Shown here: piece after piece, positions 1 to 11,563 of the stretch | How positions within the stretch are numbered: position 1 is the first letter of the stretch | Layout of the letters: each line of letters starts with the position of its first letter | Assembly (NCBI RefSeq): GCF_029227915.1 | Contig: NC_079885.1 | Location: 5,024,001-5,088,000 of the forward strand | Reading direction: 5' to 3' | Origin: Hydractinia symbiolongicarpus | Lineage: Eukaryota > Cnidaria > Hydrozoa > Anthoathecata > Hydractiniidae | DNA length: 64,000 nucleotides | Translations under genes and position numbers: made by a program | Notes under the pieces: generated by a model | Seen by the model: only the letters and a program-made list of their open reading frames with translations | What the model was told of the DNA's origin: nothing | Databases searched by the model: none

Positions 1-278
1 CGATTGGTCCCACAGTAAAAAAAGACATGTTTATCTAAATTATTAATTATAGTGCTACCACATAGCCTAGTGTAACCGCTGAATGACAACAATCAGGACA
101 AATTAAGTAGAATGTTATTCCTTGGAGTCCAATTGGCTCATTTATCACATTTAGAAGGTCACAGTCCAGAATCAGTTCAATTAAGTCCCACAGTCTATCG
201 TTTCACTGTTAAAAGCGATACAACTTAGTAATATCGGAAAAAGGTCACTAAATACATGTTGGTACGAATATGCGACGC

Positions 279-300
279 AACCGTTGTAACTCAAACGGTT
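279..300. other. Dyad AACCGTT-8 nt-AACGGTT in a satellite unit (example)
   Basis: A perfect 7-bp inverted repeat around an 8-nt centre (GTAACTCA). It is present in units that read AAACGGTTTGAC and is weakened in units with AAACGGATT, AAGCGGATT or AAACATTTT. The CAACCGTTG core resembles a Myb-type recognition sequence by eye only. Confidence 0.55.
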
Positions 301-328
301 TGACACAGTCAGAAAGTCAATGAAATGT

Positions 329-341
329 AGTTTTTGAAACT
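329..341. other. Dyad AGTTT-ttg-AAACT in the most conserved block (example)
   Basis: A 5-bp inverted repeat with a 3-nt centre inside TGTAGTTTTTGAAACTGT, present in nearly every unit of the window. Exceptions are few (TATTTTTGAAAC, TTTTCGAAAC, TTCTTGAAAC). The crossover that made the 10-kb duplication maps inside this block. Confidence 0.5.
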
Positions 342-1170
342 GTTTCTATTTCTTCAGCGCAAACTAATGGCTAGGATTGGTCCCACAGTAAAAAAAGACT
401 TATTTATCTAAATTATTAATTAAAGTGCTACCACAGAGCCTAGTGTAATCGCTGAATGACAGCAATCAGGTCAAATTAAGTAGAATGTTATTCCTTGGAG
501 ACCGGTTGCCTCATTTATCACATCTTTAAGATCACAGTTCAGAATCAGTTCAATTAAGTCCCACAGTCAATCGTTTCACTGTTAAAAGCGATGCAACCTA
601 GTAATATCCGAAAAATATCGCTAAATACATGTTGGTACAAATATGCGATGCAACCGTTGTAAATCAAACGGATTTATATCACTAGAAAGTCAATTTAATG
701 TAGTTTTTGAAACTGTTCCTATTTATTGAGCACGTGCTAACGGCCAGGATTGATCTCACATTAAAGAAAGACTTATTTATCTAAATTTGTTATAAAAGCG
801 CTACAACAGAATCTAGTGTAATCGCTGAATTCCAGCAATCATGTCAAATTAAAAAGAATGTTATTCCTCGGAGTCCAATTGGCTCATTTATCACATTTAT
901 AAGGTCACAGTCCAGAATCAGTTCAATTAAGTCCCACAGTCTATCGTTTCACTGTTAAAAGCGATACAACTTAGTAATATCGGAAAAAGGTCACTAAATA
1001 CATGTTGGTACGAATATGCGACGCAACCGTTGTAACTCAAACGGTTTGACACCGTCCGAAAGTCAATGAAATGTAGTTTTTGAAACTGTTTCTATTTCTT
1101 TAGCGCAAACTAACGGCTAGGATTGGTCCCACAGTAAAAAATGACTTATTTATCTTAATTTTTAAATAAA

Positions 1171-1185
1171 GCGCTACCACAGCGC
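1171..1185. other. Dyad GCGCT-accac-AGCGC in a satellite unit (example)
   Basis: A perfect 5-bp inverted repeat with a 5-nt centre. It recurs in units with the TTTTTAAATAAAGCGC left segment (types A, E, F, G). It is broken in units with GTGCTACCACAGAGCC (B, C) and GCGCTACAACAGAATC (D), so it is a variant-specific structure. Whether it folds or binds a protein is unknown. Confidence 0.6.
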
Positions 1186-1412
1186 CTAGTGTAATCGCTG
1201 CATTCCAGCAATTAAGAAAAATTAAAAAGAATGTTATTCCTTGGAGTCCAATTGGCTCATTTATCACATTTAGAAGGTCACAGTCCAGAATCACTTCACT
1301 TAACTCCAACACTCAATCGTTTCACTCATAAAAGCGATACAACTTAGTAATATCGGAAAAAAATCACTAAATACATGTTGGTACGAATATGTGACGCAAC
1401 CGTTGTAACTCA

Positions 1413-1429
1413 AACGGTTTGACACCGTT
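1413..1429. other. Dyad AACGGT-ttgac-ACCGTT sharing an arm with the previous dyad (example)
   Basis: A perfect 6-bp inverted repeat with a 5-nt centre in units reading GGTTTGACACCGTTAG. Its left arm is also the right arm of the AACCGTT/AACGGTT dyad, so two alternative hairpins compete for the same bases. Units with ACACCGTCCG or ACACAGTCAG keep only part of it. Confidence 0.5.
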
Positions 1430-2611
1430 AGAAGGTCAATGAAATGTAGTTTTTGAAACTGTTTCTATTTCTTTAGCGCAAACTAACGGCTAAGATTGGT
1501 CCCACAGTAAAAAATGACATATTTATCTTAATTCTTAAATAAAGCGCTACCACAGCGCCTAGTGTAATCTCTGAGTTCCAGCAATCATGTCAAATTAAGA
1601 AAAATGTTATTCCTTGGACTCCAATTGGCTCATTTATCACATTTACAAGGTCACAGTCCAGAATCAGTTTAATTAAGTCCCACAGTCAATCGTTTCACTG
1701 TTAAAAGCGATACAACTTGGTAATATAGGAAAAAGGTCACTAAATACATGTTGGTACGAATATGTGACGCAACCGTTGTAACTCAAACGGTTTGACACCG
1801 TTAGAAGGTCAATGAAATGTAGTTTTTGAAACTGTCTCTATTTGTTTAGCGCGAAATAACGGCTACGATTGGTCCCACAGTAAAAAAAGACTTATTTATC
1901 TTAATTTTTAAATAAAGTGCTACCACAGAGCCTAGTGTAATCGCTGAATGACAACCATCATGTCAAATTAAGAAGAATGTTATTCCTTGGAGTCCGGTTG
2001 GCTCATTTATCACATCTTTAAGGTCACAGTTCAGAATCAGTTCAATTTAGTCCCACAATCAATCGTTTCACTGTTAAAAGCGATGCAACCTAGTAATATC
2101 CGAAAAATATCGCTAAATACATGTTGGTACAAATATGCGATGCAACCGTTGTAACTCAAACGGATTTATATCACTAGAAAGTCAATTTAATGTAGTTTTT
2201 GAAACTGTTCCTATTTATTGAGCGCGTACTAACGGCCAGGATTGATCCCACATTAAAGAAAGACTTATTTATCTAAATTTGTAATAAAAGCACTACAACA
2301 GAATCTAGTGTAATCGCTGAATTTTAGCAATCATGTCAAATTAAAAAGAATGTTATTCCTCGGAGTTCAATTGGCTCATTTATCACATTTATAAGGTCAC
2401 AGTCCAGAATCAGTTCAATTAAGTTCCACAGTCTATCGTTTCACTGTTAAAAGCGATACAACTTAGTAATATCGGAAAAAGTTCACTAAATACATGTTGG
2501 TACGAATATGCGACGCAACCGTTGTAACTCAAACGGTTTGACACCGTCCGAAAGTCAATGAAATCTAGTTTTTGAAACTGTTTCTATTTCTTTAGCGCAA
2601 ACTAACGGCTA

Positions 2612-3987
2612 CGATTGGTCCCACAGTAAAAAAAGACATGTTTATCTAAATTATTAATTATAGTGCTACCACATAGCCTAGTGTAACCGCTGAATGACAA
2701 CAATCAGGACAAATTAAGTAGAATGTTATTCCTTGGAGTCCAATTGGCTCATTTATCACATTTAGAAGGTCACAGTCCAGAATCAGTTCAATTAAGTCCC
2801 ACAGTCTATCGTTTCACTGTTAAAAGCGATACAACTTAGTAATATCGGAAAAAGGTCACTAAATACATGTTGGTACGAATATGCGACGCAACCGTTGTAA
2901 CTCAAACGGTTTGACACAGTCAGAAAGTCAATGAAATGTAGTTTTTGAAACTGTTTCTATTTCTTCAGCGCAAACTAATGGCTAGGATTGGTCCCACAGT
3001 AAAAAAAGACTTATTTATCTAAATTATTAATTAAAGCGCTACAACAGAATCTAGTGTAATCGCTGAATTCCAGCAATCATGTCAAATTAAAAAGAATGTT
3101 ATTCCTCGGAGTCCAATTGGCTCATTTATCACATTTATAAGGTCACAGTCCAGAATCAGTTCAATTAAGTCCCACAGTCTATCGTTTCACTGTTAAAAGC
3201 GATACAACTTAGTAATATCGGAAAAAGGTCACTAAATACATGTTGGTACGAATATGCGACGCAACCGTTGTAACTCAAACGGTTTGACACCGTCCGAAAG
3301 TCAATGAAATGTAGTTTTTGAAACTGTTTCTATTTCTTTAGCGCAAACTAACGGCTAGGATTGGTCCCACAGTAAAAAATGACTTATTTATCTTAATTTT
3401 TAAATAAAGCGCTACCACAGCGCCTAGTGTAATCGCTGCATTCCAGCAATTAAGAAAAATTAAAAAGAATGTTATTCCTTGGAGTCCAATTGGCTCATTT
3501 ATCACATTTAGAAGGTCACAGTCCAGAATCACTTCACTTAACTCCAACACTCAATCGTTTCACTCATAAAAGCGATAGAACTTAGTAATATCGGAAAAAA
3601 ATCACTAAATACATGTTGGTACGAATATGTGACGCAACCGTTGTAACTCAAACGGTTTGACACCGTTAGAAGGTCAATGAAATGTAGTTTTTGAAACTGT
3701 CTCTATTTGTTTAGCGCGAAATAACGGCTACGATTGGTCCCACAGTAAAAAAAGACTTATTTATCTTAATTTTTAAATAAAGTGCTACCACAGAGCCTAG
3801 TGTAATCGCTGAATGACAGCCATCATGTCAAATTAAGAAGAATGTTATTCCTTGGAGTCCGGTTGGCTCATTTATCACATCTTTAAGGTCACAGTTCAGA
3901 ATCAGTTCAATTTAGTCCCACAGTCAATCGTTTCACTGTTAAAAGCGATGCAACCTAGTAATATCCGAAAAATATCGCTAAATACAT
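2612..3987 (+). repeat. Second copy of the 7-unit block, two units shorter
   Basis: Matches 1 to about 420 at an offset of 2611 bp. It then jumps near 3030 to match about 790-1440 at offset 2238, and jumps again near 3680 to match 1816 to about 2120 at offset 1865. Each jump equals one 373-bp unit, so this copy lacks two units present in the first copy, or the first copy gained them. After about 3988 the sequence changes to another variant (GGTACGAATATGCGACG rather than GGTACAAATATGCGATG). All jumps keep the 373-bp register. Confidence 0.8.
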
Positions 3988-4774
3988 GTTGGTACGAATA
4001 TGCGACGCAACCGTTGTAACTCAAACGGTCTGACACAGTCAGAAAGTCAATGAAATGTAGTTTTTAAAACTGTTTCTATTTCTTCAGCGCAAACTAATGG
4101 CTAGGATTGGTCCCACAGTAAAAAATGACTTATTTATCTTAATTTTTAAATAAAGCGCTACCACAGCGCCAAGTGTAATCGCCTAGTTCCAGCAATCATG
4201 TCAAATTAAGAAGAATGTTATTTCTTGTAGTCAAACTAGCTCATTTATCACATTTATAAGGTCAAAGTCCAAAATCAGTTCAATTAAGTCCCACAGTCAA
4301 TCATTTCACTGTTAAAAGCGATGCAACCAAGTATTATCCGAACAATATCGCTAAATACATGTTGGTAGGAATATGTGACGCAACCGTTGTAACTCAAGCG
4401 GATTTATACTGCTAGAAAGTCAACAAAATGTAGTTTTTGAAACTGTTCCCATTTATTCAGCGCGAACTAACGGCTAGGATTGGTCCCACAGTAAAAAAAG
4501 ACTTATTTATCTAAATTATTAAATAAAGTGCTACCACAGAGCCAAGAGTAAACGCTGAATTCCAGCAATCATGTCAAATTAAGAAGAATGTTATTCCTTG
4601 GATTCCGGTTGGCTAATTTATCACGTCTTTAAGGTCACAATTCAGAATCAGTTTAATTATGTCCCGCAGTCAATCGTTTCACTGTTAAAAGCGATACAAC
4701 TTGGTAATATAGGAAAAAGGTCACTAAATACATGTTGGTACGAATATGTGACGCAACCGTTGTAACTCAAACAT
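3988..4774 (+). repeat. Satellite, transition units (types A and B)
   Basis: Two units starting at 4105 and 4478. The first is type A: GCCAAGTG, CTAGTTCCAG, CTTGTAGTCAAACTAGCTC, GGTAGGAATATGTGACG and CCCATTTATTCAGCG. The second is type B: GGATTCCGGTTGGCTAATTT, GATACAACTTGGTAATATAG and AAACATTTTGACACCG, but it ends like a D or F unit, so it is a hybrid. Nothing else lies here. Confidence 0.8.
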
Positions 4775-7700
4775 TTTGACACCGTCCGAAAGTCAATGAA
4801 ATGTAGTTTTTGAAACTGTTTCTATTTCTTTAGCGCAAACTAACGGCTAGGATTGGTCCCACAGTAAAAAATGACTTATTTATCTTAGATTTTAAATAAA
4901 GCGCTACCACAGCGCCTAGTGTAATCGCTGCATTCCAGCAATTAAGACAAATTAAAAAGAATGTTATTTCTTGTAGTCAAACTAGCTCATTTATCACATT
5001 TATAAGGTCAAAGTCCAAAATCAGTACAATTAAGTCCCACAGTCACACGTTTCACTGTTAAAAGCGATGCAACCAAGTAATATCCGAATAATATCGCTAA
5101 ATACATGTTGGTAGGAATATGTGACGCAACCGTTGTAACTCAAGCGGATTTATACTGCTAGAAAGTCAATAAAATGTAGTTTTTGAAACTGTTCCCATTT
5201 ATTCAGCGCGAACTAACGCCTAGGATGGGTCCCACAGTAAAAAAAGACTTATTTATCTAAATTATTAAATAAAGTGCTACCACAGAGCCAAGTGTTAACG
5301 CTGAATTCCAGCAATCATGTCAAATTAAGAAGAATGTTATTCCTTGGATTCCGGTTGGCTAATTTATCAAGTCTTTAAGGTCACAATTCAGAATCAGTTT
5401 AATTAAGTCCCACAGTCAATCGTTTCACTGTTAAAAGCGATACAACTTGGTAATATAGGAAAAAGGTCACTAAATACATGTTGGTACGAATATGTGACGC
5501 AACCGTTGTAACTCAAACATTTTGACACCGTTAGAAAGTCAATGAAATGTAGTTTTTGAAACTGTCTCTATTTGTTCAGCACGAACTAACGGCTACGATT
5601 GGTCCCACAGTAAAAAAAGAATTATTTATCTAAATTATTAATTAAAGTGCTACCACAGAGCCTAGTGTAATCGCTGAATGACAGCAATCATGTCAAATTA
5701 AGTAGAATGTTGTTTCTTGGAGACCGGTTGCCTCATTTATCACATCTTTAAGGTCACAGTTCAGAATCAGTTCAATTAAGTCCCACAGTCTATCGTTTCA
5801 CTGTTAAAAGCGATACAACTTAGTAATATCGGAAAAAGGTCACTAAAAACATGTTGGTACGAATATGCGACGCAACCGTTGTAACTCAAACGGTTTGACA
5901 CCGTCCGAAAGTCAATGAAATGTAGTTTTTGAAACTGTTTCTATTTCTTTAGCGCAAACTAACGGCTAGGATTGATCCCACAGTAAAAAATGACTTATTT
6001 ATCTTAATTTTTAAATAAAGCGCTACCACAGCGCCTAGTGTAATCGCTGCATTCCAGCAATTAAGACAAATTAAAAAGAATGTTATTCCTTGGAGTGCAA
6101 TTGGCTCATTTATCACATTTAGAAGGTCACAGTCCAGAATCACTTCACTTAACTCCAACAGTCAATCGTTTCACTCATAAAAGCGATACAACTTAGTAAT
6201 ATCGGAAAAAAATCACTAAATACATGTTGGTACGAATATGTGACGCAACTGTTGTAACTCAAACGGATTGACACCGTTAGAAAGTCAATGAAATGTAGTT
6301 TTTGAAACTGTTTCTATTTCTTCAGCGCAAACTAATGGCTAGGATTGGTCCCACAGTAAAAAATGACTTATTTATCTTAATTTTTAAATAAAGCGCTACC
6401 ACAGCGCCCAGTGTAAACGCCTAGTTTCAGCAATCATGTCAAATTAAGAAGAATGTTATTTCTTGTAGTCAAACTAGCTCATTTATCACATTTATAAGGT
6501 CAAAGTCCAAAATCAGTTCAATTAAGTCCCACAGCCAATCGTTTCACTGTTAAAAGCGATGCAACCAAGTAATATCCAAAAAATATGGCTAAATACATGT
6601 TCGTACGAATATGCGACGCAACCGTTGCAACTCAAACGGTTTGACACAGTCAGAAAGTCAATGAAATGTAGTTTTTGAAACTGTTTCTATTTCTTCAGCG
6701 CAAACTAATGGCTAGGATTGGTCCCACAGTAAAAAAAGACTTATTTATCTAAATTATTAAATAAAGTGCTACCACAGAGCCAAGTGTGAACGCTGAATTC
6801 CAGCAATCATGTCAAATTAAGAAGAATGTTATTCCTTGGATTCCGGTTGGCTAATTTATCACGTCTTTAAGGTCACAATTCAGAATCAGTTTAATTAATC
6901 CCACAGTCAATCGTTTCACTGTTAAAAGCGATACAACTTGGTAATATAGGAAAAAGGTCACTAAATACATGTTGGTACGAATATGTGACGCAACCGTTGT
7001 AACTCAAACGGATTGACACCGTTAGAAAGTCAATGAAATGTAGTTTTTGAAACTGTTTCTATTTCTTCAGCGCAAACTAACGGCTAGGATTGGTCCCACA
7101 GTAAAAAATGACTTATTTATCTTAATTTTTAATGAAAGCGCTACCACAGCGCCTAGTGTAATCGCTGAATGACAGCAATCATGTCAAATTAAGAAGAATA
7201 TTATTCCTTGGAGTCCGGTTGGCTCATTTATCACATCTTTAAGGTCACAGTTCAGAATCAGTTCAATTTAGTCCCACAGTCAATCGTTTCACTGTTAAAA
7301 GCGATGCAACCTAGTAATATCCGAAAAATATCGCTAAATACATGTTGGTACTTATATGCGACGCAACCGTTGTAACTCAAACGGTTTGACACCGTCCAAA
7401 AGTCAATGAAATGTAGTTTTTGAAACTGTTTCTATTTCTTTTGCGCAAACAAACGGCTAGGATTGGTCCCACAGTAAAAAATGACTTATTTATCTTAATT
7501 TTTAAATAAAGCGCTACCACAGCGCCTAGTGTAATCGCTGCATTCCAGCAATTAAGACAAAATAAAAAGAATGTTATTTCTTGTAGTCAAACTAGCTCAT
7601 TTATCACATTTATAAGGTCAAAGTCCAAAATCAGTACAATTAAGTCCCACAGTCACACGTTTTACTGTTAAAAGCGATGCAACCAAGTAATATCCGAATA

Positions 7701-10700
7701 ATATCGCTAATCACATGTTGGTAGGAATATGTGACGCAACTGTTGTAACTCAAGCGGATTTATACTGCTAGAAAGTCAATAAAATGTAGTTTTTGAAACT
7801 GTTCCCATTTATTCAGCGCCAACTAACGGCTAGGATTGGTCCCACAGTAAAAAAAGACTTATTTATCTAAATTATTAAATAAAGTGCTACCACAGAGCCA
7901 AGTGTAAACGCTGAATTCCAGCAATCATGTCAAATTAAGAAGAATGTTATTCCTTGGATTCCGGTTGGCTAATTTATCACGTCTTTAAGGTCACAATTCA
8001 GAATCAGTATAATTAAGTCCCACAGTCAATCGTTTCACTGTTAAAAGCGATACAACTTGGTAATATAGGAAAAAGGTCACTAAATACATGTTGGTACGAA
8101 TATGTGACGCAACCGTTGTAACTCAAACATTTTGACACCGTTAGAAAGTCAATGAAATGTAGTTTTTGAAACTGTCTCTATTTGTTCAGCACGAACGAAC
8201 GGCTATAATTGGTCCCACAGTAAAAAAAGAATTATTTATCTAAATTATTAATTAAAGTGCTACCACAGAGCCTAGTGTAATCGCTGAATGACAGCAATCA
8301 TGTCAGATTAAGTAGAATGTTGTTCCTTGGAGACCGGTTGCCTTATTTATCACATCTTTAAGGTCACAGTTCAGAATCAGTTCAATTAAGTCCCACAGTC
8401 TATCGTTTCACTGATAAAAGCGATACAACTTAGTAATATCGGAAAAAGGTCACTAAATACATGTTGGTACGAATATGCGACGCAACCGTTGTAACTCAAA
8501 CGGTTTGACACCGTCCGAAAGTCAATGAAATGTAGTTTTTGAAACTGTTTCTATTTCTTTAGCGCAAACTAACGGCTAGGATTGGTCCCACAGTAAAAAA
8601 TGACTTATTTAACTTAATTTTTAAATAAAGCGCTACCACAGCGCCTAGTGTAATCGCTGCATTCCAGCAATTAAGACAAATTAAAAAGAATGTTATTCCT
8701 TGGAGTCCAATTGGCTTATTTATCACATTTAGAAGGTCACAGTCCAGAATCACTTCACTTAACTCCAACAGTCAATCGTTTCACTCATAAAAGCGATACA
8801 ACTTAGTAATATCGGAAAAAAATCACTAAATACATGTTGGTACGAATATGTGACGCAACCGTTGTAACTCAAACGGATTGACACCGTTAGAAAGTCAATG
8901 AAATGTAGTTTTTGAAACTGTTTCTTATTCTTCAGCGCAAACTAATGGCTAGGATTGGTCCCACAGTAAAAAATGACTTATTTATCTTAATTTTTAAATA
9001 AAGCGCTACCAGAGCGCCCAGTGTAAACGCCTAGTTCCAGCAATCATGTCAAATTAAGAAGAATGTTATTTCTTGTAGTCAAACTAGCTCATTTATCACA
9101 TTTATAAGGTCAAAGTCCAAAATCAGTTCAATTAAGTCCCACAGCCAATCGTTTCACTGTTAAAAGCGATGCAACCAAGTAATATCCAAAAAATATGGCT
9201 AAATACATGTTCGTACGAATATGCGACGCAACCGTTGCAACACAAACGGTTTGACACCGTCAGAAAGTCAATGAAATGTAGTTTTTGAAACTGTTTCTAT
9301 TTCTTTAGCGCAAACTAACGGCTAGGATTGGTCCCACAGTAAAAAATGACTTATTTATCTTAATTTTTAATGAAAGCGCTAACACAGCGCCTAGTGTAAT
9401 CGCTGAATGACAGCAATCATGTCAAATTAAGAAGAATGTTATTCCTTGGAGTCCGGTTGGCTCATTTATCACATCTTTAAGGTCACAGTTCAGAATCAGT
9501 TCAATTTAGTCCCACAGTCAATCGTTTCACTGTTAAAAGCGATGCAACCTAGTAATATCCGAAAAATATCGCTAAATACATGTTGGTACGAATATGCGAC
9601 GCAACCGTTGTAACTCAAACGGTTTGACACAGTCAGAAAGGCAATGAAATGTAGTTTTTGAAACTGTTTCTATTTCTTCAGCGCAAACTAATGGCTAGGA
9701 TTGGTCCCACAGTAAAAAAAGACTTATTTATCAAAATTATTAAATAAAGTGCTACCACAGAGCCAAGTGTAAACGCTGAATTCCAGCAATCATGTCAAAT
9801 TAAGAAGAATGTTATTCCTTGGATTCCGGTTGGCTAATTTATCACGTCTTTAAGGTCACAATTCAGAATCAGTTTAATTAAGTCCCACAGTCAATCGTTT
9901 CACTGTTAAAAGCGATACAACTTGGTAATATAGGAAAAAGGTCACTAAATACATGTTGGTACGAATATGTGACGCAACCGTTGTAACTCAAACATTTTGA
10001 CACCGTTAGAAAGTCAATGAAATGTAGTTTTTGAAACTGTCTCTATTTGTTCAGCACGAACTAACGGCTACGTTTGGTCCCACAGTAAAAAAAGAATTAT
10101 TTATCTAAATTATTAATTAAAGTGCTACCACAGAGCCTAGTGTAATCGCTGAATGACAGCAATCATGTCAAATTAAGTAGAATGTTGTTCCTTGGAGACC
10201 GGTTGCTTCATTTATCACATCTTTAAGGTCACAGTTCAGAATCAGTTCAATTAAGTCCCACAGTCTATCGTTTCACTGTTAAAAGCGATACAACTTAGTA
10301 ATATCGGAAAAAGGTCACTAAATACATGTTGGTACGAATATGCGACGCAACCGTTGTAACTCAAACGGTTTGACACCGTCCGAAAGTCAATGAAATGTAG
10401 TTTTTGAAACTGTTTCTATTTCTTTAGCGCAAACTAACGGCTAGGATTGGTCCCACAGTAAAAAATGACTTATTTATTTTAATTTTTAAATAAAGCGCTA
10501 CCACAGCGCCTAGTGTAATCGCTGCATTCCAGCAATTAAGACAAATTAAAAAGAATGTTATTCCTTGGAGTCCAATTTGCTCATTTATCACATTTAGAAG
10601 GTCACAGTCCAGAATCACTTCACTTAACCCCAACAGTCAATCGTTTTACTCATAAAAGCGATACAACTTAGTAATATCGGAAAAAAATCACTAAATACAT

Positions 10701-11563
10701 GTTGGTACGAATATGCGACGCAACCGTTGTAACTCAAACGGTTTGACACAGTCAGAAAGTCAATGAAATGTAGTTTTTGAAACTGTTTCTATTTCTTCAG
10801 CGCAAACTAATGGCTAGGATTGGTCCCACAGTAAAAAATGACTTATTTATCTTAATTTTTAAATAAAGCGCTACCACAGCGCCAAGTGTAATCGCCTAGT
10901 TCCAGCAATCATGTCAAATTAAGAAGAATGTTATTTCTTGTAGTCAAACTAGCTCATTTATCACATTTATAAGGTCAAAGTCCAAAATCAGTACAATTAA
11001 GTCCCACAGTCACACGTTTCACTGTTAAAAGCGATGCAACCAAGTAATATCCGAATAATATCGCTAAATACATGTTCGTACGAATATGCGACGCAACCGT
11101 TGCAACTCAAACGGTTTGACACCGTCAGAAAGTCAATGAAATGTAGTTTTTGAAACTGTTTCTATTTCTTTAGCGCAAACTAACGGCTAGGATTGGTCCC
11201 ACAGTAAAAAATGACTTATTTATCTTAATTTTTAATGAAAGCACTACCACAGCGCCTAGTGTAATCGCTGAATGACAGCAATCATGTCAAATTAAGAAGA
11301 ATGTTATTCCTTGGAGTCCGGTTGGCTCATTTATGACATCTTTAAGGTCACAATTCAGAATCAGTTTAATTAAGTCCCACAGTCAATCGTTTCACTGTTA
11401 AAAGCGATACAACTTGGTAATATAGGAAAAAGGTCACTAAATACATGTTGGTACGAATATGTGACGCAACCGTTGTAACTCAAACATTTTGACACCGTTA
11501 GAAAGTCAATGAAATGTAGTTTTTGAAACTGTTTCTATTTCTTCAGCGCAAACTAATGGCTAG
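4775..11563 (+). repeat. Higher-order block built on a repeated B-C-F unit order
   Basis: Type B units start at 5224, 6716, 7834 and 9699. The succession B, C-like, F starts at 5224, 7834 and 9699. About 4775-6630 matches about 7385-9240 at an offset of 2610 bp (7 units minus one base; the unit at 6716 is 372 bp). Units from 7834 match units from 9699 at exactly 1865 bp (5 units). Shared marks include CCCACAGCCAATCG at about 6526 and 9136, and ATGGCTAAATACATGTTCG at both. The units at 10818 and 11191 are hybrids: 10818 starts as type A and ends as type G. Confidence 0.8.

Larger units (their letters stand above)
1121..1493 (+). repeat. Representative 373-bp satellite unit
   Basis: A full-length unit given as a reference for internal positions. 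Bases 1-30 hold the start motif and an A-run. Bases 30-60 are a very AT-rich stretch that differs between variants. Bases 50-65 hold the GCGCT/AGCGC dyad. Bases 75-150 are the most variable part. Bases about 190-215 (CGTTTCACT..AAAAGCGAT) are strongly conserved. Bases about 240-330 hold the conserved CTAAATACATGTTGGTACGA run, a CpG-rich patch, the AACCGTT/AACGGTT dyad and the TGTAGTTTTTGAAACTGT block. The last 30 bases vary in step with the start of the next unit. This is a type F unit. Confidence 0.9.
1..2611 (+). repeat. 7-unit higher-order block, first copy
   Basis: Seven 373-bp units (7 x 373 = 2611). The start of the window reappears at 2612 with the same private marks: GACATGTTTATC in the AT-rich segment, AGTGTAACCGCTG, and ACAACAATCAGGAC. 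The order includes C'-like, D, F, E-like, C'-like and D units. The window edge falls almost exactly on a unit boundary, so the true HOR may begin further left. Confidence 0.85.

Noticed and set aside
251-275. Possible CENP-B box in the minus-strand reading TTCGTACCAACATG or in ATGTTCGTACGAATATGC
   Set aside because: The left half (TTCGNNNNA) fits, but the right half lacks the required CGGG. A match to half of a degenerate motif is expected by chance.
1100-1312. Minus-strand 70-codon frame, repeated at 3338, 5949, 8559, 10424, 14152, 15270, 16761, 29443, 39512, 49207, 51949 and 56051, as a small membrane protein family
   Set aside because: It is one phase of the satellite unit. It begins with GTG or TTG, occupies only F-type units and is closed by stops in other variants. 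It has no promoter or gene context. Its hydrophobic look follows from AT-rich sequence.
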